Positions 17,641-26,156 are shown, numbered from the stretch's first letter. The stretch: DNA of 64,000 nucleotides from Burkholderia sp. Ax-1719 (GCF_011753055.1 NZ_VWWJ01000012.1:1-64000); one strand, 5' to 3'. Translations and numbers: made by a program. The notes: generated from the letters alone by a model not told the origin.

Positions 17641-18420
17641 TCAAGCGCTTAGTAATGCAGAGCTTTCCAGCTCACAATCCATTACCTGATCGTTTTCGGA
17701 AGCGGCGCCGGACAAATTCATAAATGCATCGTCCGGACAAAAGACATAACCATCGCGGTAGCGCGTCTGGATGTACTGACGCCCGCAGGGGGAGAGGCCC
17801 AGCAGCTTGCGCAGGCGGAATACCACCACGTCCAGGCTGCGCGCGTGCAGTTTCGAATTGCGGTCGAGCAGGCTCAGAATGCGCTCGCGCGAGAGCGGGC
17901 GCATGCGGTTCGCGGCAAACACGGTCAGCACGGCCAGCGCCAGCGGCGGGGCCGAAATGCGCGCGCCATTCTTGAATAGCTGATTGCCAACCGCGTCGAT
18001 TTCGAAACCGTCGAACGCATAGCGCGCTTCCTTTCCCGGCGAATTCGGCAAATCGATCTTGCAACGCAGCGCGTGCCGCATGCGTGCGAGCAATTCGCGC
18101 GGATCGTACGGATCGACCAGAAAGTCGTTGGCCCCGAGTTCGAAGGCCAGCACCTTGTCGGCCACATCGTTGGAGCGGCTCACGATGATCACAGGCACCG
18201 CATAGCCCGCTTCGCGCAGATTGCGCAACGCGCCGATACCGTCGATCTCGCAGGCTTCATGGCGAAGAATGATCAGCGACGGCATCTCGCGCGAGAGGCG
18301 CTGTTCCAGCCCTTGCACGCCATACAGCACCGACATCGCGATCTGCTGGCGCTGCAGGTAGCTGCGCAGGTTGTCCCGAGATACCTGATCAGGCTCGACA
18401 ACAAGCACGTGAATATCCAT
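17641..18420 (-). CDS. OmpR-type regulator with degenerate receiver domain
   Basis: A 259-residue protein with receiver (1-120) plus winged helix (about 135-230; RSLDVVVFRLRKLLG). The receiver lacks the key phosphorylation residues: the acceptor Asp at the end of strand 3 is Arg53 (LIILRHEACEIDG), and the conserved Lys after strand 5 is Asp103 (DFLVDPYDP, where relatives have SKPFD). Such atypical regulators work without phosphorylation. The start at 18420 is set by the receiver N-terminus and a GAGGG site. No kinase is next to it; it is divergent from BaeSR, which might share its 226-bp promoter region. Target genes are unknown. Confidence 0.85.
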   Translation of the reverse strand: MDIHVLVVEPDQVSRDNLRSYLQRQQIAMSVLYGVQGLEQRLSREMPSLIILRHEACEIDGIGALRNLREAGYAVPVIIVSRSNDVADKVLAFELGANDFLVDPYDPRELLARMRHALRCKIDLPNSPGKEARYAFDGFEIDAVGNQLFKNGARISAPPLALAVLTVFAANRMRPLSRERILSLLDRNSKLHARSLDVVVFRLRKLLGLSPCGRQYIQTRYRDGYVFCPDDAFMNLSGAASENDQVMDCELESSALLSA

Positions 18421-18646
18421 CGATCTGTCCCTCACCAGGTGATTGCAGGCCATCGGTCGTCCCTGCACACAAGACGTAGTGAGGACGATTCGATGTGCGA
18501 CGGATCATACGGAACAACCGTGCAGGAAAAGGACGTGAAAACTGGAGAAAATGTGAATTCGTACAGTGCATGCGACCCTTACGGGCCGCTTCGGGTGAAA
18601 ATAACGCTTAATTTCATCACATCATTGGCATCCGGCTGAACGCTTC

Positions 18647-20269
18647 ATGAAAGCCAGCATTACGTTCAAACTTTTCCTCGCGATCCTCTCCGCGTGTGTC
18701 ATCGCGGCCGTCGCCATGGGCGCGGCGATCCGGGCGAGTTTCGAATTCGGCTTCGTGGATTTCATGCAGGAGCAGGCCGCATCCGAGGTCACCGCGCTCG
18801 AGCACGAGCTGGAGACTGCTTACGCCCAGCATGGCAACTGGGATTTCATGCGCAACCAGATGCAAGGGCCGCAGCCCTTCGACGGCGCTGCGCCACCCGG
18901 CATGCCGCCCGGCCCCGATAACGCGAACCCGCCTGGCATGCCCGGCGGATTTGGCTTCAACGGCCCTGGCCCCAACGGTCCGGGGCCGGGCGATCAGAAC
19001 GGGCCGGGGCCGAATGGACCTGGTGGCCCGTTTGGTCTGGGCGGGGCGAATGGGCCGATCGGACCTGTTGGGCCTAACGGCCCCAACGGGTCTAACGGAC
19101 CGAACAACCCCACCGGCCTGCAAGGCAATAACGGCAAGGCCGCTTTCTTCGGGCCCGATAGTTCCGGTCGCGCACACCCGCCTCGCCCGCCTTTCTCGCT
19201 CTACGACGCGCACATGAATCTCGTCACGAAGGCGGGACCGCCCCCACCGCCCGACGCCGAGCGCCATCCGCTCAAGGTGAAAGGGCAGATCGTGGGCTAC
19301 ATCGCGGTGGCCGGCCCCGCAGCGCTCATCAATCAGGCCGAGATCCGTTTCAAGGACCGCCAGATGCAGGCAACGTGGATCATCGTGGGCTTCACCGCGC
19401 TGCTCTCGGCCGCCATGGCAATCGTCCTCGCACGCACGCTGCTCACGCCGATCAAGCGCATCGTCACGGCCACGCACCGTCTCGCGGGCGGCGACTACGC
19501 GACCCGCATACCCGCCAAAGGCAGCGACGAACTGCAGATGCTAGCGAGCGACTTCAACCGTCTCGCCGCGTCGCTGGAAAAAGCCGAAGGCGACCGGCGC
19601 GACTTTATCGCCGACGTCTCGCATGAATTGCGCACGCCGCTTTCGGTGCTGCGCGGCGAGCTGGAAGCCATCGAGGACGGTGTACGTCGTCCCGACGCGG
19701 CGACCATCGCTTCGCTGCAAGCCGAAGTCGCCATGCTCAGCCAGTTGATCGACGATCTGTACGAACTCTCGCTCGCCGATATCGGGCAACTCTCGTTCGA
19801 GAAAGTGCCGCTCGATCTCACGCCGATTGTGGAGGCATCGTGCGATGCGTTCCGCGAGCGCCTGGCCGCCAAGCAGATTGCGCTTGAATTCGAATCTGGC
19901 GTTGGCCATGCCACGCTCTCGGGCGATCCGTACCGGCTCACGCAACTCTGGAAAAACCTGCTTGAAAACGCGCTGCGTTACACCAATGCCGGCGGGCAGG
20001 TGCACGTCAGCATCTCGGAAGACGACGACGCCCTTTATGTAGATGTTCAGGATTCCTTTCCGCCCGTGCCCGCCCCGCTGCTTCCGCATCTGTTCGACCG
20101 CTTCTTCCGCGTCGACCCTTCCCGCAGCCGCCAAAGCGGCGGCGCGGGCCTGGGTCTCGCGTTGTGCAAGCGCATCGTGGAGACGCACGGCGGCACCATC
20201 GAGGCATCGCGCTCGCCGCTCGGAGGCTTGCGCGTCCTCGTCCAACTTCCACGACTACACCAACAATGA
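18647..20269 (+). CDS. baeS: Sensor histidine kinase BaeS-like, with collagen-like periplasmic insert
   Basis: Histidine kinase of 540 residues: transmembrane helix about 8-30, periplasmic domain about 31-240, second helix about 243-268, HAMP, H-box DVSHELRTPLSVLRGELE, N box NLLENALRYTNAGG and G2 box GAGLGLALCKRIVETHGG. Residues 82-164 of the periplasmic domain (bases 18890-19138) are an Asn-Gly-Pro-rich low-complexity tract with GPNGP and NGP repeats, not present in E. coli BaeS. The G1 box is unusual (QDSFPPVPAPLL) but resembles the QDSAPGV of BaeS. The stop overlaps the baeR start (ATGA). BaeS senses envelope stress and drives efflux genes in E. coli. Confidence 0.88.
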   Translation: MKASITFKLFLAILSACVIAAVAMGAAIRASFEFGFVDFMQEQAASEVTALEHELETAYAQHGNWDFMRNQMQGPQPFDGAAPPGMPPGPDNANPPGMPGGFGFNGPGPNGPGPGDQNGPGPNGPGGPFGLGGANGPIGPVGPNGPNGSNGPNNPTGLQGNNGKAAFFGPDSSGRAHPPRPPFSLYDAHMNLVTKAGPPPPPDAERHPLKVKGQIVGYIAVAGPAALINQAEIRFKDRQMQATWIIVGFTALLSAAMAIVLARTLLTPIKRIVTATHRLAGGDYATRIPAKGSDELQMLASDFNRLAASLEKAEGDRRDFIADVSHELRTPLSVLRGELEAIEDGVRRPDAATIASLQAEVAMLSQLIDDLYELSLADIGQLSFEKVPLDLTPIVEASCDAFRERLAAKQIALEFESGVGHATLSGDPYRLTQLWKNLLENALRYTNAGGQVHVSISEDDDALYVDVQDSFPPVPAPLLPHLFDRFFRVDPSRSRQSGGAGLGLALCKRIVETHGGTIEASRSPLGGLRVLVQLPRLHQQ

Positions 20270-20985
20270 TTGATCCGACCACACGGCCTTCCATCCTGAT
20301 CGTCGAAGACGAGCCCAAGCTCGCTGCGCTGCTTGCCGACTATCTGGCCAAGGAAGATTTCACCACCACGATCCTCGCGGACGGACGGGAAGTCGTGCCC
20401 TATGTGCGCGAACATGCGCCGTCGATGGTGCTGCTCGACCTGATGCTGCCGGGACGCAGCGGGCTCGAAATATGCCGTGAATTGCGCTCGTTTTCGGCCG
20501 TGCCGGTGATGATCATCACCGCGCGCGTGGACGAGATCGACCGCCTGCTCGGGCTCGAACTCGGCGCGGACGACTACGTCTGCAAGCCGTTCAGCCCGCG
20601 CGAAGTGGTGGCGCGCGTAAAGGCGATCCTGCGCCGCGCCGAGCTGCTTGCGCGCGCGCATCAGGAAGCCGAAGGCACCGTGCCCACGCCGTTCTCGATC
20701 GACGTGCCGCATCACGCCGCGCGCCTGGACGGCAAGGATCTGCATCTCACGCCGATCGAATTCCGCCTGCTCGCGCTGCTGCACGCAGGCGCGGGCCGCA
20801 TTTACGCGCGAGATTATCTGCTACGCGCGCTCTACGAGGATCATCGCGTGGTGGCCGATCGCACGATTGATTCGCACGTCAAGAATCTGCGTCGCAAGAT
20901 CCAGGCGGTGCGCCCGGATCAGGACATGATCCGCTCGATCTATGGGGTGGGTTATCGGCTGGAGATGGAGCCGATCGGGGACTGA
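20266..20985 (+). CDS. baeR: Response regulator BaeR-like
   Basis: Response regulator of 239 residues. The receiver has SILIVEDEPKL, acceptor Asp in MVLLDLMLPG and Lys in DYVCKPFSPREVVARVK; the C-terminal winged helix has DRTIDSHVKNLRRKIQ. The segments IDRLLGLELGADDYVCKPF and SPREVVARVK are near-identical to BaeR of enterobacteria. It starts at the ATG that overlaps the baeS stop by 4 nt. In E. coli BaeR activates mdtABCD and other envelope-stress genes; here the RND adaptor at 1-188 and mdtD are plausible targets. A strong double hairpin follows the stop. Confidence 0.92.
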   Translation: MIDPTTRPSILIVEDEPKLAALLADYLAKEDFTTTILADGREVVPYVREHAPSMVLLDLMLPGRSGLEICRELRSFSAVPVMIITARVDEIDRLLGLELGADDYVCKPFSPREVVARVKAILRRAELLARAHQEAEGTVPTPFSIDVPHHAARLDGKDLHLTPIEFRLLALLHAGAGRIYARDYLLRALYEDHRVVADRTIDSHVKNLRRKIQAVRPDQDMIRSIYGVGYRLEMEPIGD

Positions 20986-21007
20986 AGAGGCCTTGAACGA
21001 GCATGTC

Positions 21008-21053
21008 GCGCGCCGGCATGTCGAATGCCGGCGCGCTGCGGGAAAGCAGCGCG
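21008..21053. terminator. Two overlapping hairpins between convergent genes
   Basis: Hairpin 1 has a perfect 12-bp stem, GCGCGCCGGCAT (21008-21019) with ATGCCGGCGCGC (21025-21036). Hairpin 2 has a perfect 8-bp stem, CGCGCTGC (21032-21039) with GCAGCGCG (21046-21053). They share 21032-21036, so only one can fully form. No T-run follows on either strand. The site lies between baeR and the convergent glycosyltransferase gene and may act as a transcription barrier for both. Confidence 0.5.
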
Positions 21054-21056
21054 ACC

Positions 21057-21956
21057 CTATGCCTCGGTCATCCGGGCAAAAGCGGACAACACGCGCGAGC
21101 AGGTCAGCGTCTCGCGCCAGAAACGTTCCTTCAGCGACGCGCCCGGCAACCACTGCCACGGCAACACCACTTGCGCATTGCCCCACGCCGGACGCCAACG
21201 CTGCGCCACAGCACGACGCCGGAACAGGCTCAGCGTGGGAATGCCCAGATTCGCGGCCAGATGCCCCACGCCGGAATCGTTGCCGATAAACCAGCCCGAT
21301 TCGTATAGCCATGTCGCTAGCCCGTCCAGGTTCGAAAACGTATGGACTGCGAATCGGCTGAGCAACAGCGTGTCCCAGCGCGCAAGCTCGCCCGGCGCCA
21401 TCACGAAGGCCACTTCATAGCCCCAGCGCTCAAGATGGCGCGCGAGGCGCAGAAAGCGGTGCGGCAGCCAGCGCTTGTCCGACGTACTCGCTTCAGGATG
21501 GATCACCACGCGCCGCGTGAATTTGCGGTGCTGCAAACCCACGCGCGGCACCAGGCCGTTGTGGGTGCCCACTTCGTCCACGGCGAATTCCGCACGGCAG
21601 AAGTCCGTGAAGCGCGTCACCATCGGGCGATTCCAGATATCGGTCGTCAGCGGGTCCAGAATGCGCACGTTCGGATGGAATTGCGGCAGATTGCGCACCG
21701 GTTGATGGTCGTGCATCTGCAAGACGATGTCGAATGGCGCGAGATCGGCGCACAGTCGCGCCTCAGCGGGAATCTCGCGGATATCGACATCCGGAAACCA
21801 GCCGCGCAGCGCCCAGGCCGCGCGGCCAAAAACGACGACATCCAGTTCATGGTCCAGCAGATTGCGCACGATCACCATCAACAGCAGCGTGTCGCCCAGC
21901 GCGTTCGACGTGATGACGGCCACACGTCGGGGCCGGTTGGCGAACGACTGCGTCAC
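21057..21956 (-). CDS. Glycosyltransferase family 9 (heptosyltransferase-like)
   Basis: A 299-residue GT-B glycosyltransferase related to LPS heptosyltransferases. The N-terminal VAVITSNALGDTLLLMVIVR binds the acceptor side; the C-terminal WFIGNDSGVGHLAANLGIPT is the donor-site signature of GT9. It starts with GTG, overlapping the upstream gene's stop as GTGA. It is a paralogue of the gene at 21953-22861, with the same layout and many identical blocks (for example WLYESGWFIGNDSG). Likely role: addition of a sugar to LPS core or another surface glycan. The donor sugar is not predictable. Confidence 0.85.
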   Translation of the reverse strand: MTQSFANRPRRVAVITSNALGDTLLLMVIVRNLLDHELDVVVFGRAAWALRGWFPDVDIREIPAEARLCADLAPFDIVLQMHDHQPVRNLPQFHPNVRILDPLTTDIWNRPMVTRFTDFCRAEFAVDEVGTHNGLVPRVGLQHRKFTRRVVIHPEASTSDKRWLPHRFLRLARHLERWGYEVAFVMAPGELARWDTLLLSRFAVHTFSNLDGLATWLYESGWFIGNDSGVGHLAANLGIPTLSLFRRRAVAQRWRPAWGNAQVVLPWQWLPGASLKERFWRETLTCSRVLSAFARMTEA

Positions 21957-22861
21957 GCGAGCGCCTCCTGCATCTGGTTCCTGAGCCGGTCGAACGCGCG
22001 CGCCACGCGCGCCACCGAAAGCGTGTATTTCCAGTAACGCTCGCGCAAACGCGCAGTCGGCAGATAGCCGCCAATTACCACGCGCCCCGCGCCCCAGCCC
22101 GGTTGCCACGTGCGCGCGAGACCGCGCCGCATGAAGAGCGAAAGCGTCGGGACTTCAAGGCAGGAGGCGAGATGGCCAATGCCAGAATCGTTGCCGATAA
22201 ACCAGCCCGATTCATACAGCCAGGCCGCGACGTTCTCCAGCGACCCCAGTTCCGGCAGCCCGATCCCATGTGCCTGCACGAACGTCCAGGCGTCGCGTTC
22301 CTGCGGCGCGACCACGAATTGCGGATCGAAGCCGAGTTTGCGCAGCCTGAGCGCAAGGCGCACAAAACGCGACGGCAGCCAGCATTTGTCGCGCGTACTT
22401 GCGGTCGGGTGAATGGCGATGCGGTTCAGATGGCGGCGATGCTGGAGCGCGCCGGGAGCGGTCATGCCATTGCTCTTGCCGGCTTGCGTCAGCCCAAGTT
22501 CGTCGTGGCAGAACTGCATGAGACGCTCGGCCATCGATTTAGACGAGCGGGCGCGGCAGGCCGGTTCGAGGAGCACGACTTCGGGCAACTGCAAGGCGGG
22601 ATCGGCAATCGGGCCGTCGCGGCGCATCGCGATCACGCGCTCGTAGCGCGGCAGGATGGCTTGGGCCGTGTCGCGCGTGAGTTCGGGCTGGAGATCGAGA
22701 TCCGGAAACCAGGCCGCCAGAGTGATGGCATTTCTGCCAAACGCGGTCACGGCGACGCCGCTCGCGCGCAGATTGCGCACGACGATCATCATCAAAAGGG
22801 AGTCGCCCAGCGCGGGAGACAAAACCACGGCCACGCGGGAGGCCGGCTGCAAAGGTCGCAT
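21953..22861 (-). CDS. Glycosyltransferase family 9 (heptosyltransferase-like), first of tandem pair
   Basis: A 302-residue paralogue of the downstream gene. N-terminal VAVVLSPALGDSLLMMIVVR and C-terminal WFIGNDSGIGHLASCLEVPT are the GT9 hallmarks. The ATG at 22861 has a GGA element upstream; an in-frame GTG at 22909 would add 16 residues. The four-base overlap with the next gene shows a two-gene operon. The tandem arrangement of diverged copies suggests two successive transfers in one glycan. The closely following lptD homologue on the other strand keeps the outer-membrane theme. Confidence 0.85.
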   Translation of the reverse strand: MRPLQPASRVAVVLSPALGDSLLMMIVVRNLRASGVAVTAFGRNAITLAAWFPDLDLQPELTRDTAQAILPRYERVIAMRRDGPIADPALQLPEVVLLEPACRARSSKSMAERLMQFCHDELGLTQAGKSNGMTAPGALQHRRHLNRIAIHPTASTRDKCWLPSRFVRLALRLRKLGFDPQFVVAPQERDAWTFVQAHGIGLPELGSLENVAAWLYESGWFIGNDSGIGHLASCLEVPTLSLFMRRGLARTWQPGWGAGRVVIGGYLPTARLRERYWKYTLSVARVARAFDRLRNQMQEALA

Positions 22862-23254
22862 GGTGATTCCAGACGGAGCGACCTTCTGCGACAGTTGGCA
22901 TTCAACCACCGTGTGACGTCCGCTCAGTTAAACAAGCCAGTTAAACAAGATCGGCGGCAGCTTAGCGCGCGGAAAATTTCAGGCGGTTACCCTTAAGTTA
23001 CAGCGAATAACGCTGCAAACAGGCCGCGAACCGGCAACATTCGCGCGTGCATCGGCAAAAGACGGGGAAACGGACTGGCGGCGGAACGCGCCTGAAAGAT
23101 CCGTTAATAAGAACCGCAAGTGCAGTAACCCAATGAAAGGCGCGTTTCGTCTATGGTGACGCCATCGCAATCCGCCCGAGGCCTGTCATGCTCACGCACC
23201 GTTTCTTTATTTGCGAGCGCATCGCACACGCCACGCACGCAGGAGCGCCCGCGC
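22862..23254. other. Intergenic region with a 12-bp direct repeat
   Basis: A divergent region of about 390 bp between the glycosyltransferase operon and the gene at 23255. It holds two direct copies of CAGTTAAACAAG (22925-22936 and 22938-22949), placed where upstream control of the glycosyltransferase genes would be expected. I see no convincing gene, terminator or RNA in the remainder. Confidence 0.4.
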
Positions 23255-23647
23255 ATGGCTGAGGGCGTGACGGCCATCGTGCGCCAGATCAGCTCGGCCG
23301 ATCTGAGCGCGGACGGCGAATTCCTGCTGATTCACGACGGCGATGCCACGGCGGCGTTGCACCGCTCGGTGTTCAACGATCTGCTGGTGGCGTTGCCCAA
23401 TGCGATGGAGAAAATCCAGCGCATCGACAACAGTCCCACGCCGTCGTTTACGCTCATGCAGGCGCGTGGCTGCGAGATCGGCAGACTCGACGGCACCCGC
23501 CAGCTGGTGATCCGCTTCCGGCTCTCGCGCACCGCCAGCCTCTCGTTTACGGTGCCGTGCGAGCAGATTCCCGGCATTGTCGAAGCGCTCGAATCCGCCG
23601 CCGATCACGAGAGCGCGCTTGCCGCGCGCGCCACGTGGCTGCAATGA
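23255..23647 (+). CDS. Hypothetical protein
   Basis: A 130-residue soluble protein that I do not recognise. The ATG at 23255 follows an AGGAG site; the frame is open for another 34 codons upstream, but that part is low-quality sequence. The visible features are an alternating hydrophobic pattern consistent with a small alpha/beta fold (VTAIVRQISSADLSADGEF, LVIRFRLSRTASLSFTVP) and no signal peptide, membrane segment or cysteine cluster beyond two single cysteines. It precedes the lptD homologue by 84 bp in the same direction and could be co-transcribed with it. Confidence 0.6.
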   Translation: MAEGVTAIVRQISSADLSADGEFLLIHDGDATAALHRSVFNDLLVALPNAMEKIQRIDNSPTPSFTLMQARGCEIGRLDGTRQLVIRFRLSRTASLSFTVPCEQIPGIVEALESAADHESALAARATWLQ

Positions 23648-23731
23648 CATGGCGCAACGGCGCGCACGCGCGCCTGGCCGTAGCCACGCACTCCCCGGTT
23701 CTTCCGCAATCCCCTGCTGACATCGCCCATC

Positions 23732-26089
23732 TTGATCCTGCGTGACGTAGTGCGCGGCTTTCGTCTGAAACCGCTGATTTCCCTGTTGCTCGTCGTGCCC
23801 GGATTTGCGCCGCCGATGGCGCTCGCACAACTGGCGGGCGCAGCCGCGCAACCCACCTCGTTGCCCGACTCGGCCAGCGACGCCTGGGCCTTGCGCGTCG
23901 ATCCGCAATTGCAGGAGCATCCGCTACAATCCGGCCAGAAAAGCGCGACCGCCGCGCTGGCCGAATCCATGACCGGCACTGCCGATACCGACTTCGCGCT
24001 GCACGGCAAGGCCGAATTGCGTCGTTACGACTCGGTCATCAAGGGCGACCACCTGCATTATTTCGAGGGCAGCGATACCGCCGACGCCTACGGCCACGTA
24101 AGCCTGACCGACAACGGCGCGACGTTCTTCGGCCCCTACGCGCATATGCGCGTGGAGGCGTCGCAAGGCTACATCAGCACACCGAAATATCATTTCGTGA
24201 CCAATGGCGGATGGGGGTCGGCGGCGCGCGCGGACATGCTCGACAATGAGCGTACCGTGATCCACGACGGCACTTACTCCACCTGCCAGTGCAGCGGAGA
24301 ACCGGCGTGGTATATGCGCGCCTCGCGCTTCGACATGGACAGCGGCACCGACACCGGCGTCGCGCACAATGCGGTGCTGTTTTTCCAGGGCTTTCCGCTA
24401 TTCGCAAGCCCGTGGCTGTCGTTCCCGTTGTCGAGCGATCGCCGTAGCGGTCTGCTGCCGCCAACGTTCTCGTTCAGTTCCACGGGCGGCTTCGATCTGG
24501 CGACGCCGTTCTATATCAACCTCGCGCCCAATTACGATCTCACGCTGACGCCACGCATCATCAGCCGTCGCGGCGAGCTTTTGAGCGCCGACTATCGCTA
24601 TCTGGGCAGCAACTACAGCGGTGAAATTTCCGGGCTGATCCTGCCGCACGATGCGCTCACGCAAACCCAGCGCTATTCGCTTTCGATCAAGCAGGACTGG
24701 CAGATTGGTTCCGGATTCTCGGCGTACGTGAATTACAACCGTGTTTCGGACGGCAACGTCAACACGGATCTGATTTCCGCGGGTCAAACGCTGCTGGGCT
24801 CGACCACGCTTTACGATCAGGAAGCCGGCTTGCGTTACGCGAACGGCCCGTGGTCAGTGCTGCTGCGCGAGCAGCACTGGCAATCGTATTCAGGCGATTC
24901 GGTCTATAACCGCGAACCGCAGATCAACGTCAATTACGCGCGTTACAACGTAGGCGGACTGGACTTTGGCGCGGAAGCCGACGCCTCGCGCTTCACCATG
25001 TCGGACAGCACGGTCGCGCAGGGCAACCGCTTCGTTTTCAACCCGTACGTATCAATGCCGATCGTGCGGCCGTCCTGGTACATCACGCCCAAGGTGCAGT
25101 GGCATTTCGCGGCCTACGATCTGTCCACGCTTGGCAGCGATCCGATCGCGGGCCAGCCGCGCAATTTCTCGGTCAATGTGCCGACGGTGAGTCTGGACTC
25201 CGGCATGACGTTCGAGCGCAACGTCACGCTGTTTGGCCACTCGTATATCCAGACGCTCGAACCGCGCCTCTTCTACGTCTATACGCCGTACCGCAACCAG
25301 AATTTCGCGCCGCTGTTCGATACCGCGCAGAGCGATTTTGGTCTCGCGGAGATTTTCAGCACCAATAGTTTCGTCGGCAACGACCGTATCGCCGACGCCA
25401 ATCGCGTAACGGCGGCCATCACCACCCGCTTCATCGACGCCGCAACAGGTTCCGAAGCCGCGCGCTTCGTGCTCGCGCAGCAATACAATTTCACCACGCC
25501 GCGCGTCACTCTGCTCGCGGACGGCAGCGCGACGGACCTCACGCGCACCGGCGTGATTGCGGGCGGCTCGCTCAATATCGGTAATAATTTCAAGGCCGAA
25601 CAGGCCTTCGAATACAACGAGTCGAATTCCTATCTGTCGCACACGAGCACGGGTTTTTCGTGGGCGCCCGCCACCGGCGAAGTCGTGAACGTGGCCTATC
25701 GCTACACGCGCCGCGATGCAACCGACTCGACCGACGATACCGAACCGGTCAGCCAGTTCATCGTCTCCGGGCAATGGCCGCTGAGCCGCCGTCTTTCCAG
25801 CGTCGCGCGCGTGAACTACGACATGCATCTGCACCGCCTGATCGCTGGCTTGCTGGGCTTCCAGTACGACGCCGATTGCTGGTCGCTGGGCATCGCCTTC
25901 GAGAAATACACCAACGAAACCAGTACGACGACGCCCAGCACCGGCAGCCGCGTGCTGATGCAGTTGCAGCTCAAGGGGCTGTCGAAGGTCGATAACGGCC
26001 TGCTGGACCAGTTCAAGGACAACGTGCCGGGCTACTCGCCGCTGCCGGACAGCAGCACGCCCGTGTCGAAGTTCACTGATTATCAGTAA
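23732..26089 (+). CDS. lptD: LPS-assembly protein LptD homologue (probable second copy)
   Basis: An outer-membrane beta-barrel protein of 785 residues. A signal-like N-terminus (cut near MALAQ) is followed by an OstA/LptA-like beta-jellyroll (about 85-200; GDHLHYFEGSDTADAYGHV) and the LptD barrel. LptD inserts lipopolysaccharide into the outer leaflet with LptE. Cysteines occur at STCQCSGEPAWY and in DADCWSLGIAFE; many LptD proteins have a Cys-Cys pair at the second place, here Asp-Cys. The start is TTG with a weak ribosome site. Essential lptD normally sits with surA, pdxA and ksgA; those are absent here, so this is probably an accessory paralogue. It lies beside the tandem glycosyltransferase genes. 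Confidence 0.85.
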   Translation: MILRDVVRGFRLKPLISLLLVVPGFAPPMALAQLAGAAAQPTSLPDSASDAWALRVDPQLQEHPLQSGQKSATAALAESMTGTADTDFALHGKAELRRYDSVIKGDHLHYFEGSDTADAYGHVSLTDNGATFFGPYAHMRVEASQGYISTPKYHFVTNGGWGSAARADMLDNERTVIHDGTYSTCQCSGEPAWYMRASRFDMDSGTDTGVAHNAVLFFQGFPLFASPWLSFPLSSDRRSGLLPPTFSFSSTGGFDLATPFYINLAPNYDLTLTPRIISRRGELLSADYRYLGSNYSGEISGLILPHDALTQTQRYSLSIKQDWQIGSGFSAYVNYNRVSDGNVNTDLISAGQTLLGSTTLYDQEAGLRYANGPWSVLLREQHWQSYSGDSVYNREPQINVNYARYNVGGLDFGAEADASRFTMSDSTVAQGNRFVFNPYVSMPIVRPSWYITPKVQWHFAAYDLSTLGSDPIAGQPRNFSVNVPTVSLDSGMTFERNVTLFGHSYIQTLEPRLFYVYTPYRNQNFAPLFDTAQSDFGLAEIFSTNSFVGNDRIADANRVTAAITTRFIDAATGSEAARFVLAQQYNFTTPRVTLLADGSATDLTRTGVIAGGSLNIGNNFKAEQAFEYNESNSYLSHTSTGFSWAPATGEVVNVAYRYTRRDATDSTDDTEPVSQFIVSGQWPLSRRLSSVARVNYDMHLHRLIAGLLGFQYDADCWSLGIAFEKYTNETSTTTPSTGSRVLMQLQLKGLSKVDNGLLDQFKDNVPGYSPLPDSSTPVSKFTDYQ

Positions 26090-26117
26090 GCGGACAGGAA
26101 TACGCTTTTGAATCGAC

Positions 26118-26156
26118 TTTAAGCTCGGCTTAAGCTGCTGTTAAATCGCTGTTACC
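26118..26156 (+). promoter_or_regulatory. PmrA/QseB-box-like tandem array
   Basis: Four hexamers with 5-bp spacers, an 11-bp period: TTTAAG (26118), CTTAAG (26129), GTTAAA (26140) and GTTACC (26151). The first three match the HTTAAD-N5-HTTAAD pattern known for PmrA/QseB-group response regulators; the fourth is partial. It ends 96 bp upstream of the ATG at 26252, so it is well placed to activate the small secreted-protein genes. Confidence 0.6.

Noticed and set aside
18890..19138. Repeats in the baeS gene considered as a CRISPR-like or non-coding repeat array
   Set aside because: The units are irregular in length, remain in frame and encode an NGP protein tract; there are no constant repeats with unique spacers.
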